Shown here in pieces: positions 14,507 through 20,921 of a DNA stretch of 26,783 bases. The number at the start of each line of letters is the position of its first letter. The first letter of the stretch is position 1. Origin of the DNA: CAISOG01 sp044375625 (GTDB lineage: Bacteria > Pseudomonadota > Alphaproteobacteria > CAISOG01); assembly GCA_044375625.1 (NCBI GenBank), contig JBILMH010000024.1, positions 1 through 26,783 of the forward strand, read 5' to 3'. The position numbers and the translations under genes were made by a program. The notes under the pieces are model-generated. The model was not told the origin of the DNA. It saw only the letters and a list, made by a program, of their open reading frames with translations, and did no database searches.

Positions 14507-15319
14507 ATGACACTTGAAGCACCCGCGCTTTCCCTTGTGCCGCCAAAATTGGCGCAAAGCATTGCTATTGCCTCTGGCAAGGGCGGGGTTGGCAAGACAT
14601 GGCTGTCGGTCACCCTGGCGCAATCGCTGGCGCAAGTTCTGCACAAAGGCATCACAACCGCCAATAAGGATGGCGGCGTGCTGCTGTTTGATGGCGATTT
14701 GGGGTTGGCCAATGTGGATATCCAGCTGGGATTGATGCCCAGCCGTGATTTGGCCGAAGTCTTATCCAACCAATGCAAGCTGGCCGATGCGGTGATGCAC
14801 CCCAGCAACGCCCTGTTTTCGGTTATCGCGGGGCGCAGCGGTGCAGGCAATCTGGCCAATTTGGCACCGACCAGACTGTTCAGCCTGATTACCGAATTGG
14901 CATCACTGGCTTCCAATTATCAATATGTGCTGATTGACCTGGGCGCGGGGGTGGATCGCACGGTTAAGATGCTGACCCAATCCTGTCAATCCTGCATTGT
15001 GGTGACGACCGCCGATCCAACGGCGTTAACCGATGCCTATGCCTTTATCAAACTGACCTATCAGCAGGATCCCAATGCCGATCTTAAGGTGGTGGTGAAT
15101 CAGGCGGCAACGGTGACTGAGGGGCAAAAAACCTATGACACCTTGGCACGCGCCTGTACCAACTTTTTGCGGCGGGTACCCCCGCTGTTGGGCATTGTGC
15201 GCCATGACAAAAAGGTGGCCGAAGCGATACGAGCGCAAACCCCCCTGCTGACCCGTTATCCGGGCACCGCCGCGGCGGAGGATGTTATGGCAATTGCCCG
15301 CAAGCTGTTTTTGGAATAA
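14507..15319 (+). CDS. flhG: FlhG (FleN/MinD-like) flagellar number ATPase
   Basis: 270 residues of the ParA/MinD ATPase family. Deviant Walker A KGGVGKT at 25-31 with signature lysine K25, then LLFDGDLGLANVDIQLGL, the FlhG/MinD switch region, and YQYVLIDLGAGVDRTVKML as Walker B. FlhG limits flagellar number by acting on FlhF GTPase and on FlhF-directed assembly. A membrane-targeting helix at the C-terminus is not obvious, though the end IARKLFLE is amphipathic. A short insertion (about residues 43-53) before the switch region is unusual. AGAGG lies four bases before the ATG. folA starts nine bases after the stop. Confidence 0.92.
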   Translation: MTLEAPALSLVPPKLAQSIAIASGKGGVGKTWLSVTLAQSLAQVLHKGITTANKDGGVLLFDGDLGLANVDIQLGLMPSRDLAEVLSNQCKLADAVMHPSNALFSVIAGRSGAGNLANLAPTRLFSLITELASLASNYQYVLIDLGAGVDRTVKMLTQSCQSCIVVTTADPTALTDAYAFIKLTYQQDPNADLKVVVNQAATVTEGQKTYDTLARACTNFLRRVPPLLGIVRHDKKVAEAIRAQTPLLTRYPGTAAAEDVMAIARKLFLE

Positions 15320-15328
15320 GGCTTAGGC

Positions 15329-15841
15329 ATGGCCAACATAGAACTCATTGCGGCGGCGGCGGGCAGTGCCCAGGTTATCGGCCTAAACGGCGCGATGCCT
15401 TGGCATTTGCCCACCGACCTTAAGCATTTTAAACAGGTGACCTTGGGGCACCCGGTGTTGATGGGGCGCACCACCTATGACAGCGTGCTGCAACAGCTTG
15501 GTAAGCCCCTGCCCGGCCGCCGCAACCTGGTGATGACCCATCAGCGGGATTGGCGGGATGATCGGGCTGAGTGTTTTCATGACTTGGCCAGCGCGCTGGC
15601 GGCGGTGGGTGATGGAGAAACCCTGTTCGTTATCGGTGGGCAACAGCTGTATGAACAAACTCTGCCCCTGGCGCAAACCGTGCATTTAACCCGCATTGAG
15701 GCCAACATCGAGGGCGACAGATTCTTCCCGCCCCTGCCCAGCGATCAATGGCGGCTGGTTTGGCAACAAACCCAAATGGATCAGGGGTTAACCCTGACCT
15801 TCTGCCGCTATGGCCGCATCCCTACCCCACAGCAGGATTAG
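15329..15841 (+). CDS. folA: Dihydrofolate reductase
   Basis: 170 residues, typical chromosomal length. Conserved elements are complete: GLNGAMPWHLPTDLKHFK with W25 and the catalytic acid D30, MGRTTYDSV, LPGRRNLVMT for NADPH, FVIGGQQLYEQTLPLAQTVH with the paired glycines, and the closing LTFCRYGR. The enzyme reduces dihydrofolate to tetrahydrofolate with NADPH and is the target of trimethoprim. folA is usually next to thyA; here it lies nine bases behind flhG, so it is probably cotranscribed with flhF-flhG. Confidence 0.97.
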   Translation: MANIELIAAAAGSAQVIGLNGAMPWHLPTDLKHFKQVTLGHPVLMGRTTYDSVLQQLGKPLPGRRNLVMTHQRDWRDDRAECFHDLASALAAVGDGETLFVIGGQQLYEQTLPLAQTVHLTRIEANIEGDRFFPPLPSDQWRLVWQQTQMDQGLTLTFCRYGRIPTPQQD

Positions 15842-15867
15842 CAGGCAGCAAACTTTACGATAAAGTT

Positions 15868-15999
15868 TTAGGCAGAATGAACAGGCCGTTCGGCCGCAAC
15901 CGCCTGCTGAAGCATTTTAATGGTGGCAACCGCGACACCATTGGCAAACACCCGAACATTAACCGAACGGAGGGTTGCAGACGTATTGGAATTTTTCAT
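15868..15999 (-). CDS. Possible small protein of 43 residues, unknown
   Basis: A short frame from the ATG at 15999, seven bases after AAGAG. The product begins MKNSNTSATLRSVNVRVFAN and ends with an Ala/Val-rich stretch and QQAVAAERPVHSA; there is no membrane helix or known motif. The frame can be extended upstream to 16056, but that part is AT-rich and lacks a ribosome-binding site. Support comes from context rather than homology: a -10-like TATAAC (16044-16039), an 11-base inverted repeat just upstream, and three GANTC sites in the leader. It converges on folA. It may not be a gene. Confidence 0.4.
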   Translation of the reverse strand: MKNSNTSATLRSVNVRVFANGVAVATIKMLQQAVAAERPVHSA

Positions 16000-16046
16000 C
16001 ACATGACTCTTAATATCAAATGACTCTGTCGAATCAAGGTTATACC

Positions 16047-16091
16047 TTAACAACATATCAAATTTTAGGAATATTGCAAGTATGTTGTTAA
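16047..16091. repeat. 11-base perfect inverted repeat, possible operator
   Basis: TTAACAACATA (16047-16057) and TATGTTGTTAA (16081-16091) match exactly around a 23-base AT-rich interior. It lies just upstream of the -10-like TATAAC (16039-16044) facing the 43-residue gene, where a repressor or activator would sit. A stem-loop in RNA is possible, but no T-run follows. Confidence 0.55.
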
Positions 16092-16142
16092 ATGACTTGG
16101 CGCTTATTCTATTTACTTATTCATTCAACCGCACAACATCCT

Positions 16143-16212
16143 ATTTTCCTAACCTACTGGCCAGGAAAATTGTGTCGTGCATATGGGTTGGTTGATGGGT
16201 TAGGTTGGTTGG
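16143..16212. other. Hairpin plus G-rich GGTTGG tract behind the hbd gene
   Basis: ATTTTCCT (16143-16150) and AGGAAAAT (16163-16170) form a perfect eight-base stem with a 12-base loop. From 16185 to 16212 the plus strand has repeated GGTTGG units with two GGG runs, able in principle to form a two-layer G-quadruplex. Both lie downstream of the hbd stop, in its likely 3' untranslated region. Neither resembles a classical intrinsic terminator. Confidence 0.4.
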
Positions 16213-16269
16213 CGGATGAAGAAGCTTTGCCTTAGGCTAAACATCATCCTCACCCCGCCCACTGCCCAC

Positions 16270-17145
16270 CTATTTCGATGGGACGGGGGTTTCGCCGCTG
16301 TAGTCGTAAAAGCCTTTTTTGGTTTTGCGCCCCAACCATCCGGCCTCAACATATTTGACCAGCAGTGGGCAGGGGCGATATTTGCTGTCCGACAACCCCT
16401 CATACAGCACGCGCATAATGGCCAGGCAGGTGTCCAGGCCGATAAAGTCCGCCAGCTCAAACGGCCCCATCGGGTGATTCGCCCCCAGTTTCATCGCGGT
16501 GTCGATGGCGGTGATCGATCCCACCCCCTCCTCCAACGTGTAAACCGCCTCATTAATCATTGGGATCAGCACGCGGTTGACGATAAAGGCAGGAAAATCC
16601 TCCGCCACGATTGGTTGTTTTCCCAGACGGTTGGCCAGCGCCAACACGGCCTGAAAGGTTGGCTCATCGGTGGCAATGCCCTTAATCAATTCCACCAATT
16701 GCATCACGGGCACGGGATTCATAAAGTGCATGCCCATGAATTTGCCTGGCCGATCGGTGGTGGCCGCCAGGCGGGTGATGGAGATGGAGGAGGTGTTGGT
16801 CAGCAAAATCGCATCAGGATTCAGATGCGGCAACAGTTTGGCCAGAATATCTTTTTTGATCGCCTCATTCTCGGTCGCTGCCTCAATCACCGCGTCGCAT
16901 GGCGTCATGGCGGTCAATTCGACGCTGGTGCTAATACGCTTCAACGCGGCGGCGCTGTCGGCCTCGGTCACCTTACCCTTGGCGACTTGGCGCGCCAAAT
17001 TGCCCTTAATCACTTCCAAGCCAGCGGTCAGCCGATCATCGCTGATATCGCTTAAGACCACCTGTACCCCCGCCAGGGCGGCCACATGGGCGATACCGTT
17101 ACCCATTTGTCCCGCGCCGATAACGCCTAAGATGTTAATTTCCAT
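16270..17145 (-). CDS. hbd: 3-hydroxybutyryl-CoA dehydrogenase
   Basis: 291 residues from the ATG at 17145, chosen for AAGGAG seven bases upstream and because the NAD-binding fold begins at once. GVIGAGQMGNGIAHVA gives the dinucleotide-binding G-x-G-x-x-G near residues 8-13; GKFMGMHFMNPVPVMQLVEL carries the catalytic His and Glu; PAFIVNRVLIPMINEAVYTL and LGANHPMGPFELADFIGLDT are the C-terminal substrate domain, ending with GWLGRKTKKGFYDY. The enzyme interconverts 3-hydroxybutyryl-CoA and acetoacetyl-CoA with NAD(P), serving butanoate, polyhydroxybutyrate or fatty-acid metabolism. It follows the HIG1-type gene on the same strand; etfBA, commonly linked in this class, are absent. Confidence 0.95.
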   Translation of the reverse strand: MEINILGVIGAGQMGNGIAHVAALAGVQVVLSDISDDRLTAGLEVIKGNLARQVAKGKVTEADSAAALKRISTSVELTAMTPCDAVIEAATENEAIKKDILAKLLPHLNPDAILLTNTSSISITRLAATTDRPGKFMGMHFMNPVPVMQLVELIKGIATDEPTFQAVLALANRLGKQPIVAEDFPAFIVNRVLIPMINEAVYTLEEGVGSITAIDTAMKLGANHPMGPFELADFIGLDTCLAIMRVLYEGLSDSKYRPCPLLVKYVEAGWLGRKTKKGFYDYSGETPVPSK

Positions 17146-17238
17146 GGAAAGCTCCTTAGAAGATGTCTGAAGATTAATTTTGGCCGAAGCCACCACCCGC
17201 CAGAACAGCGGGTTGTTGCAAAAGCATGGCAGGGGATT

Positions 17239-17442
17239 CTATGACCCCTTTCCTTTCCAAGTCATTAACAACACGAACAAAACCAGGCTGATCCCCTGCA
17301 GGGCGACGCGCCAGCGCATCAATTTGTTGCCATAGCGTTTGTTGAACTCCCCCCCCTGCATCATGCCAACAATACCGACCACCAGCACCGCCAGGGTGGC
17401 AATCAGGGCTATCAACAGGGCATAGGGTATAACGGCTTGCAT
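17239..17442 (-). CDS. HIG1-domain twin-transmembrane protein
   Basis: 67 residues: a first membrane helix (about 5-27), the loop GGEFNKRYGNKLMRWRVALQ (30-49) which is the HIG1 (hypoxia-induced) signature, and a second helix (about 48-62) ending WKGKGS. Mitochondrial relatives are assembly factors of respiratory complexes III/IV; the bacterial role is unproved. The ATG at 17442 is chosen as it begins directly before the first helix; an ATG at 17454 would add four residues and overlap a hairpin. No strong ribosome-binding site is seen, only GGTGG close to the start. In this class the gene often neighbours adenosyltransferase, etf and hbd genes. Confidence 0.85.
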   Translation of the reverse strand: MQAVIPYALLIALIATLAVLVVGIVGMMQGGEFNKRYGNKLMRWRVALQGISLVLFVLLMTWKGKGS

Positions 17443-17453
17443 GGTTACCACCA

Positions 17454-17530
17454 TAGGCGGATGCCGCCTACCGCGCAAGGGTGTGCGGGGAGTGGGCGGG
17501 AGTAATTCCCCCTCCACCTGCGGGAGGGAG
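17454..17530 (-). other. Two hairpins between dnaJ and the HIG1 gene
   Basis: The first, nearest dnaJ, pairs 17530-17523 with 17515-17508 (eight pairs with one G-U in minus-strand RNA, loop seven), about 30 bases after the dnaJ stop. The second, TAGGCGG (17454-17460) and CCGCCTA (17464-17470) with a three-base loop, ends 11 bases before the HIG1 ATG. Neither has a U-tract. The first may stabilise the dnaKJ message; the second may limit translation of the HIG1 gene. Confidence 0.4.
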
Positions 17531-17560
17531 GTATGATGACAATGGAGAGGTGGGACAACC

Positions 17561-18715
17561 CTACTGCCGCAGTTCGTCCCAGAATTCCTTAACGCGGCTG
17601 AAAAAGCCTTCGGATTGCGGGCTGTTGCGGCTTGCCTGCCCCTCGGCCTCAAAGCTGCGCAACAACTCTTCCTGCTTTTTGCTAAGATTAACAGGAGTTT
17701 CCACCATGACCTCAACATACATGTCGCCGCGTTGGCCATTGCGAACGCTGTTCATCCCCTTGCTACGCAACCGAAATTGCTGACCCGTTTGGGTGCCGGG
17801 CGGGATGGTGATACGGGCACGGCCAGCATCGATGGTCGGCACCTCAAATTCTCCACCCAGGGCAGCGGTTGTCAGGTTAATCGGCACGCGGCAATACAGA
17901 TGGGGGCCTTCACGCTTAAACAACTGATGGGGGCGAATGCTGACAAACAAATACAGGTCACCAGGGCTGCCGCCGCGCAAGCCGGCCTCCCCCTCACCCG
18001 CCACGCGGATGCGCATGCCATCCTCAACCCCGGTTGGCACATTGACCGACAAATTCTTGTCCTTATGCTTGCGACCCGCCCCGTTACAGCCGCGGCAGGG
18101 GCGTTCAATCACCTGACCCGTCCCCTGGCAGGTGGTGCAGGTACGCTCCACCGTAAAAAACCCTTGGCTGGCGCGCACCTTACCCGATCCACGGCAATTG
18201 CTGCAGGTTACCGGCTGGCTACCATTCTCCGCCCCTGTGCCGCGGCAATCATCACAAACCACATTGGTGGGCACGCGCACCTTAATCTGCTTACCCTGAA
18301 AGGCCTCCTCAAGCGAAATTTCGATATCAAAGCGCAAATCCGATCCGCGCGACATCGCGCCGCCCGCGCCGTTTTGGCCACGGCGGCCACCGCCCATGAA
18401 ATCGCCAAAAATTTCCTCAAAAATATCGCCAAAGCTGCCATGGAAATCGCCCGCCCCTGCACCCCCACGGCCTGCCGCGCCCATGCCCCCCTGCTCAAAG
18501 GCGGCATGGCCAAAACGGTCATAGGCAGCCTTTTTCTGGCTGTCTTTTAGCACATCATAGGCTTCGTTAATTTCTTTAAATTTTTGTTCGGCAGATTTAT
18601 CACCAGGATTTTTGTCGGGATGGAATTTGACCGCCAGCTTGCGATAGGCAGCCTTCAGGGTGGCTTCATCCGCATCGCGTTTTACACCCAAAACATCGTA
18701 ATAATCACGGCTCAT
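17561..18715 (-). CDS. dnaJ: DnaJ, Hsp40 co-chaperone
   Basis: 384 residues, type I DnaJ. J-domain 1-70 with the HPD triad at 32-34; a Gly-rich linker (about 75-125); four zinc-binding repeats CDDCRGTG, CSNCRGSG, CTTCQGTG and CRGCNGAG (about 155-220); then two substrate-binding beta domains, including LFKREGPHLYCRVPINLTTA. DnaJ delivers unfolded clients to DnaK and stimulates its ATPase. It lies 102 bases behind dnaK. The only ribosome-binding candidate, AGGG, is 11 bases before the ATG and is held in a hairpin followed by a T-run. A non-conserved tail of about 25 residues closes the protein. Confidence 0.98.
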   Translation of the reverse strand: MSRDYYDVLGVKRDADEATLKAAYRKLAVKFHPDKNPGDKSAEQKFKEINEAYDVLKDSQKKAAYDRFGHAAFEQGGMGAAGRGGAGAGDFHGSFGDIFEEIFGDFMGGGRRGQNGAGGAMSRGSDLRFDIEISLEEAFQGKQIKVRVPTNVVCDDCRGTGAENGSQPVTCSNCRGSGKVRASQGFFTVERTCTTCQGTGQVIERPCRGCNGAGRKHKDKNLSVNVPTGVEDGMRIRVAGEGEAGLRGGSPGDLYLFVSIRPHQLFKREGPHLYCRVPINLTTAALGGEFEVPTIDAGRARITIPPGTQTGQQFRLRSKGMNSVRNGQRGDMYVEVMVETPVNLSKKQEELLRSFEAEGQASRNSPQSEGFFSRVKEFWDELRQ

Positions 18716-18753
18716 AAAAGAAAAAACCCTGCTGTTGATTCAGTGAACAGGGG
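18716..18753 (-). promoter_or_regulatory. Hairpin with U-tract covering the dnaJ ribosome-binding site
   Basis: In minus-strand RNA, CCC and CUGUU (from 18753) pair with AACAG and GGG (to 18727) with a nine-base loop and a two-base bulge, then UUUUUUCUUUU runs to the AUG. The stem hides the AGGG that would start dnaJ translation. It has the form of an intrinsic attenuator and could also melt with heat. Either would set DnaJ level below DnaK. Confidence 0.5.
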
Positions 18754-18817
18754 CAGTGCAGCCGCGACAGATTCACTCCGCCCCCGCTGTACCGCCCCTC
18801 TATCGTCTGGTGATCTT

Positions 18818-20752
18818 TTAAGATCCCGTTTTGCGTTTATCCTCGTTCTCGACTTCCTCAAACTCGGCATCGACCACCTTGGCGCCATCCGCCTCAGCAG
18901 CATTAGCGCCCCCGTCATCAGTGGCACCTGCCCCAGCCTCTGTGGCCGCCTGCGCCTTATACATCGCCTCACCCAACTTCATGCTGGCCTGCAACAATGT
19001 TTGCGTCTTGGCCTCAATCTCGGATGGGGAATCCAGATCCTTAACCTCTTTCAACGCCTGCAGGCCATCTTCGATTGCCTGTTTTTCTTCGGCACTGACC
19101 TTATCGCCATGTTCAGCCAGATTTTTCTCTGTGCTGTGAATAAGGCTGTCGGCCTGGTTGCGCAGCTCCACCAGCTCCCGCCGTTTTTTGTCCTCATCAG
19201 CGTTGGCTTCGGCATCGCGCACCATTTTCTCGATGTCGTCCTTCGACAGGCCACCCGATGGTTGGATACGAATCTGCTGTTCCTTATTGGTCGCCTTATC
19301 CTTAGCCGATACGCTGACGATACCGTTGGCATCAATGTCAAAAGTCACCTCCACCTGTGGTACACCGCGCGGCGCCGATGGAATCCCTACCAGGTCGAAC
19401 TGACCCAACAGCTTATTATCCACCGCCATTTCCCGCTCACCCTGGAAAACCCGAATGGTCACCGCCGTCTGGTTATCATCAGCGGTTGAGAACACCTGGC
19501 TCTTGCGAGTTGGGATGGTGGTGTTGCGGTCGATAAGGCGGGTGAACACGCCGCCCAGGGTCTCAATGCCCAACGATAGTGGGGTGACGTCCAACAGCAA
19601 CACATCCTTCACTTCGCCTTTCAGCACGCCCGCCTGGATCGCGGCACCCAGCGCCACCACCTCATCCGGATTAACGCTGCGGTTCGGCTCCTTACCAAAG
19701 AATTTTTTAACCGTCTCGTTGATTTTGGGCATACGGGTCATCCCGCCAACCAAAATCACCTCAGCCACGTCAGCAGCTGACAGGCCAGCATCCTTCAGGG
19801 CGTTGCGGCAGGGATCAATCGTCCGCTCAATCAAATCTTCGACCAGCGATTCCAGCTTAGAGCGGGACAGTTTGATGGTCAGGTGCTTTGGCCCCGTTTG
19901 ATCGGCGGTAATAAAGGGCAGGTTGATTTCGGTCTCAACCGCGCTCGACAGCTCAATCTTGGCTTTTTCAGCCGCCTCCTTCAGGCGTTGCAAGGCCAAC
20001 CTGTCGGCGCGCAGGTCGATGCCATTTTCCTTTTTGAACTGATCGGCCAAAAAGTCGATGATCCGCTTGTCAAAATCTTCCCCACCCAAAAAGGTGTCGC
20101 CGTTGGTGGCCTTAACCTCAAACACGCCATCGCCAAGTTCCAGCACCGACACGTCAAAGGTTCCACCACCCAAGTCATACACCACCACCAGGCCGCTTTT
20201 TTTCTGTTCCAAGCCATAGGCCAGGGCGGCGGCGGTTGGTTCATTGATAATCCGCAACACCTCAAGCCCTGCAATCTGGCCAGCGTCACGGGTGGCTTGG
20301 CGTTGGGCATCGTTGAAATAGGCCGGCACGGTAATCACCGCCTGCGTCACCTTTTCACCCAAATAGTTTTCGGCAGTTTCCTTCATTTTTTGCAGGATAA
20401 AGGCACTAATCTGGCTGGGCGAAAACTTTTTGGATCGCACATCAACCCAGGCATCGCCATTGTCACCATCAACAATTTTATAGGGCACCATGCCAATGTC
20501 TTTGACCACAATCGGGTCATCCTTGCGGCGGCCAATCAGGCGTTTGATAGCAAAAAAGGTGTATTCAGGGTTGGTAACGCTTTGACGCTTTGCCGAACGG
20601 CCAATCAATCGCTCACCATTTTCGGCAAAGGCAACCATACTGGGGGTTGTGCGTTCGCCCTCAGCGTTTTCCAAAACTTTTGCGGATCCACCCTCCATAA
20701 CCGCTACACAGCTGTTGGTGGTTCCTAAATCGATACCGATGACTCGTGCCAT
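18818..20752 (-). CDS. dnaK: DnaK, Hsp70 chaperone
   Basis: 644 residues, standard length. The ATPase domain opens with VIGIDLGTTNSCVAVMEGG and has YDLGGGTFDVSVLELGDG (about residue 195) and ILVGGMTRMPKINETVKKFF; the linker DVLLLDVTPLSLGIETLGG (about 385-405) leads to the peptide-binding domain and helical lid, ending in an acidic EFEEVENEDKRK tail as in other proteobacteria. DnaK binds exposed hydrophobic segments in an ATP cycle driven by DnaJ and GrpE. AGGAAG lies nine bases before the ATG, and a heat-shock promoter stands about 85 bases upstream. dnaJ follows on the same strand; grpE is not in the window. Confidence 0.99.
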   Translation of the reverse strand: MARVIGIDLGTTNSCVAVMEGGSAKVLENAEGERTTPSMVAFAENGERLIGRSAKRQSVTNPEYTFFAIKRLIGRRKDDPIVVKDIGMVPYKIVDGDNGDAWVDVRSKKFSPSQISAFILQKMKETAENYLGEKVTQAVITVPAYFNDAQRQATRDAGQIAGLEVLRIINEPTAAALAYGLEQKKSGLVVVYDLGGGTFDVSVLELGDGVFEVKATNGDTFLGGEDFDKRIIDFLADQFKKENGIDLRADRLALQRLKEAAEKAKIELSSAVETEINLPFITADQTGPKHLTIKLSRSKLESLVEDLIERTIDPCRNALKDAGLSAADVAEVILVGGMTRMPKINETVKKFFGKEPNRSVNPDEVVALGAAIQAGVLKGEVKDVLLLDVTPLSLGIETLGGVFTRLIDRNTTIPTRKSQVFSTADDNQTAVTIRVFQGEREMAVDNKLLGQFDLVGIPSAPRGVPQVEVTFDIDANGIVSVSAKDKATNKEQQIRIQPSGGLSKDDIEKMVRDAEANADEDKKRRELVELRNQADSLIHSTEKNLAEHGDKVSAEEKQAIEDGLQALKEVKDLDSPSEIEAKTQTLLQASMKLGEAMYKAQAATEAGAGATDDGGANAAEADGAKVVDAEFEEVENEDKRKTGS

Positions 20753-20836
20753 GCTTTTGTCTTCCTGTTCAGTTCATTAAATCCAGTTGATGCGCGGTCA
20801 GCCGCCAAAAATTTCAGCATTCGCCCACTTCCTGGT

Positions 20837-20866
20837 ATATGGGAACAACTCCCCCCCGATGTAAAG
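20837..20866 (-). promoter_or_regulatory. Heat-shock (RpoH, sigma32) promoter of dnaK
   Basis: On the minus strand CTTTACA (20866-20860), 15 bases, then TCCCATAT (20844-20837) closely fit the sigma32 consensus CTTGAAA-N13-15-CCCCATNT. Transcription would begin near 20829, giving a leader of about 76 bases. The -35 lies inside a six-base stem (CTCCCC 20849-20854, GGGGAG 20866-20871), which lacks a T-run and is probably not a terminator for the GT9 gene upstream. Confidence 0.72.
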
Positions 20867-20921
20867 GGGAGGACAGAAAAATCTTCGGCAGAATTTTGCA
20901 AAAGCCCGCGGTTCAGGGCTG

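Noticed and set aside
17195..17213. ACCCGC/GCGGGT hairpin between the HIG1 gene and hbd as a terminator
   Set aside because: Six-base stem with no T-run; hbd follows on the same strand and has its own strong ribosome-binding site.
16216..20728. Long open frames on the plus strand opposite hbd, dnaJ and dnaK (up to about 310 residues)
   Set aside because: They lie antisense to strongly conserved genes, have His/Gln- or Ala-rich composition without any family pattern, and lack ribosome-binding sites.
20849..20871. CTCCCC/GGGGAG stem as a terminator for the GT9 gene
   Set aside because: There is no T-run after the stem in the direction of transcription, and it overlaps the heat-shock promoter.
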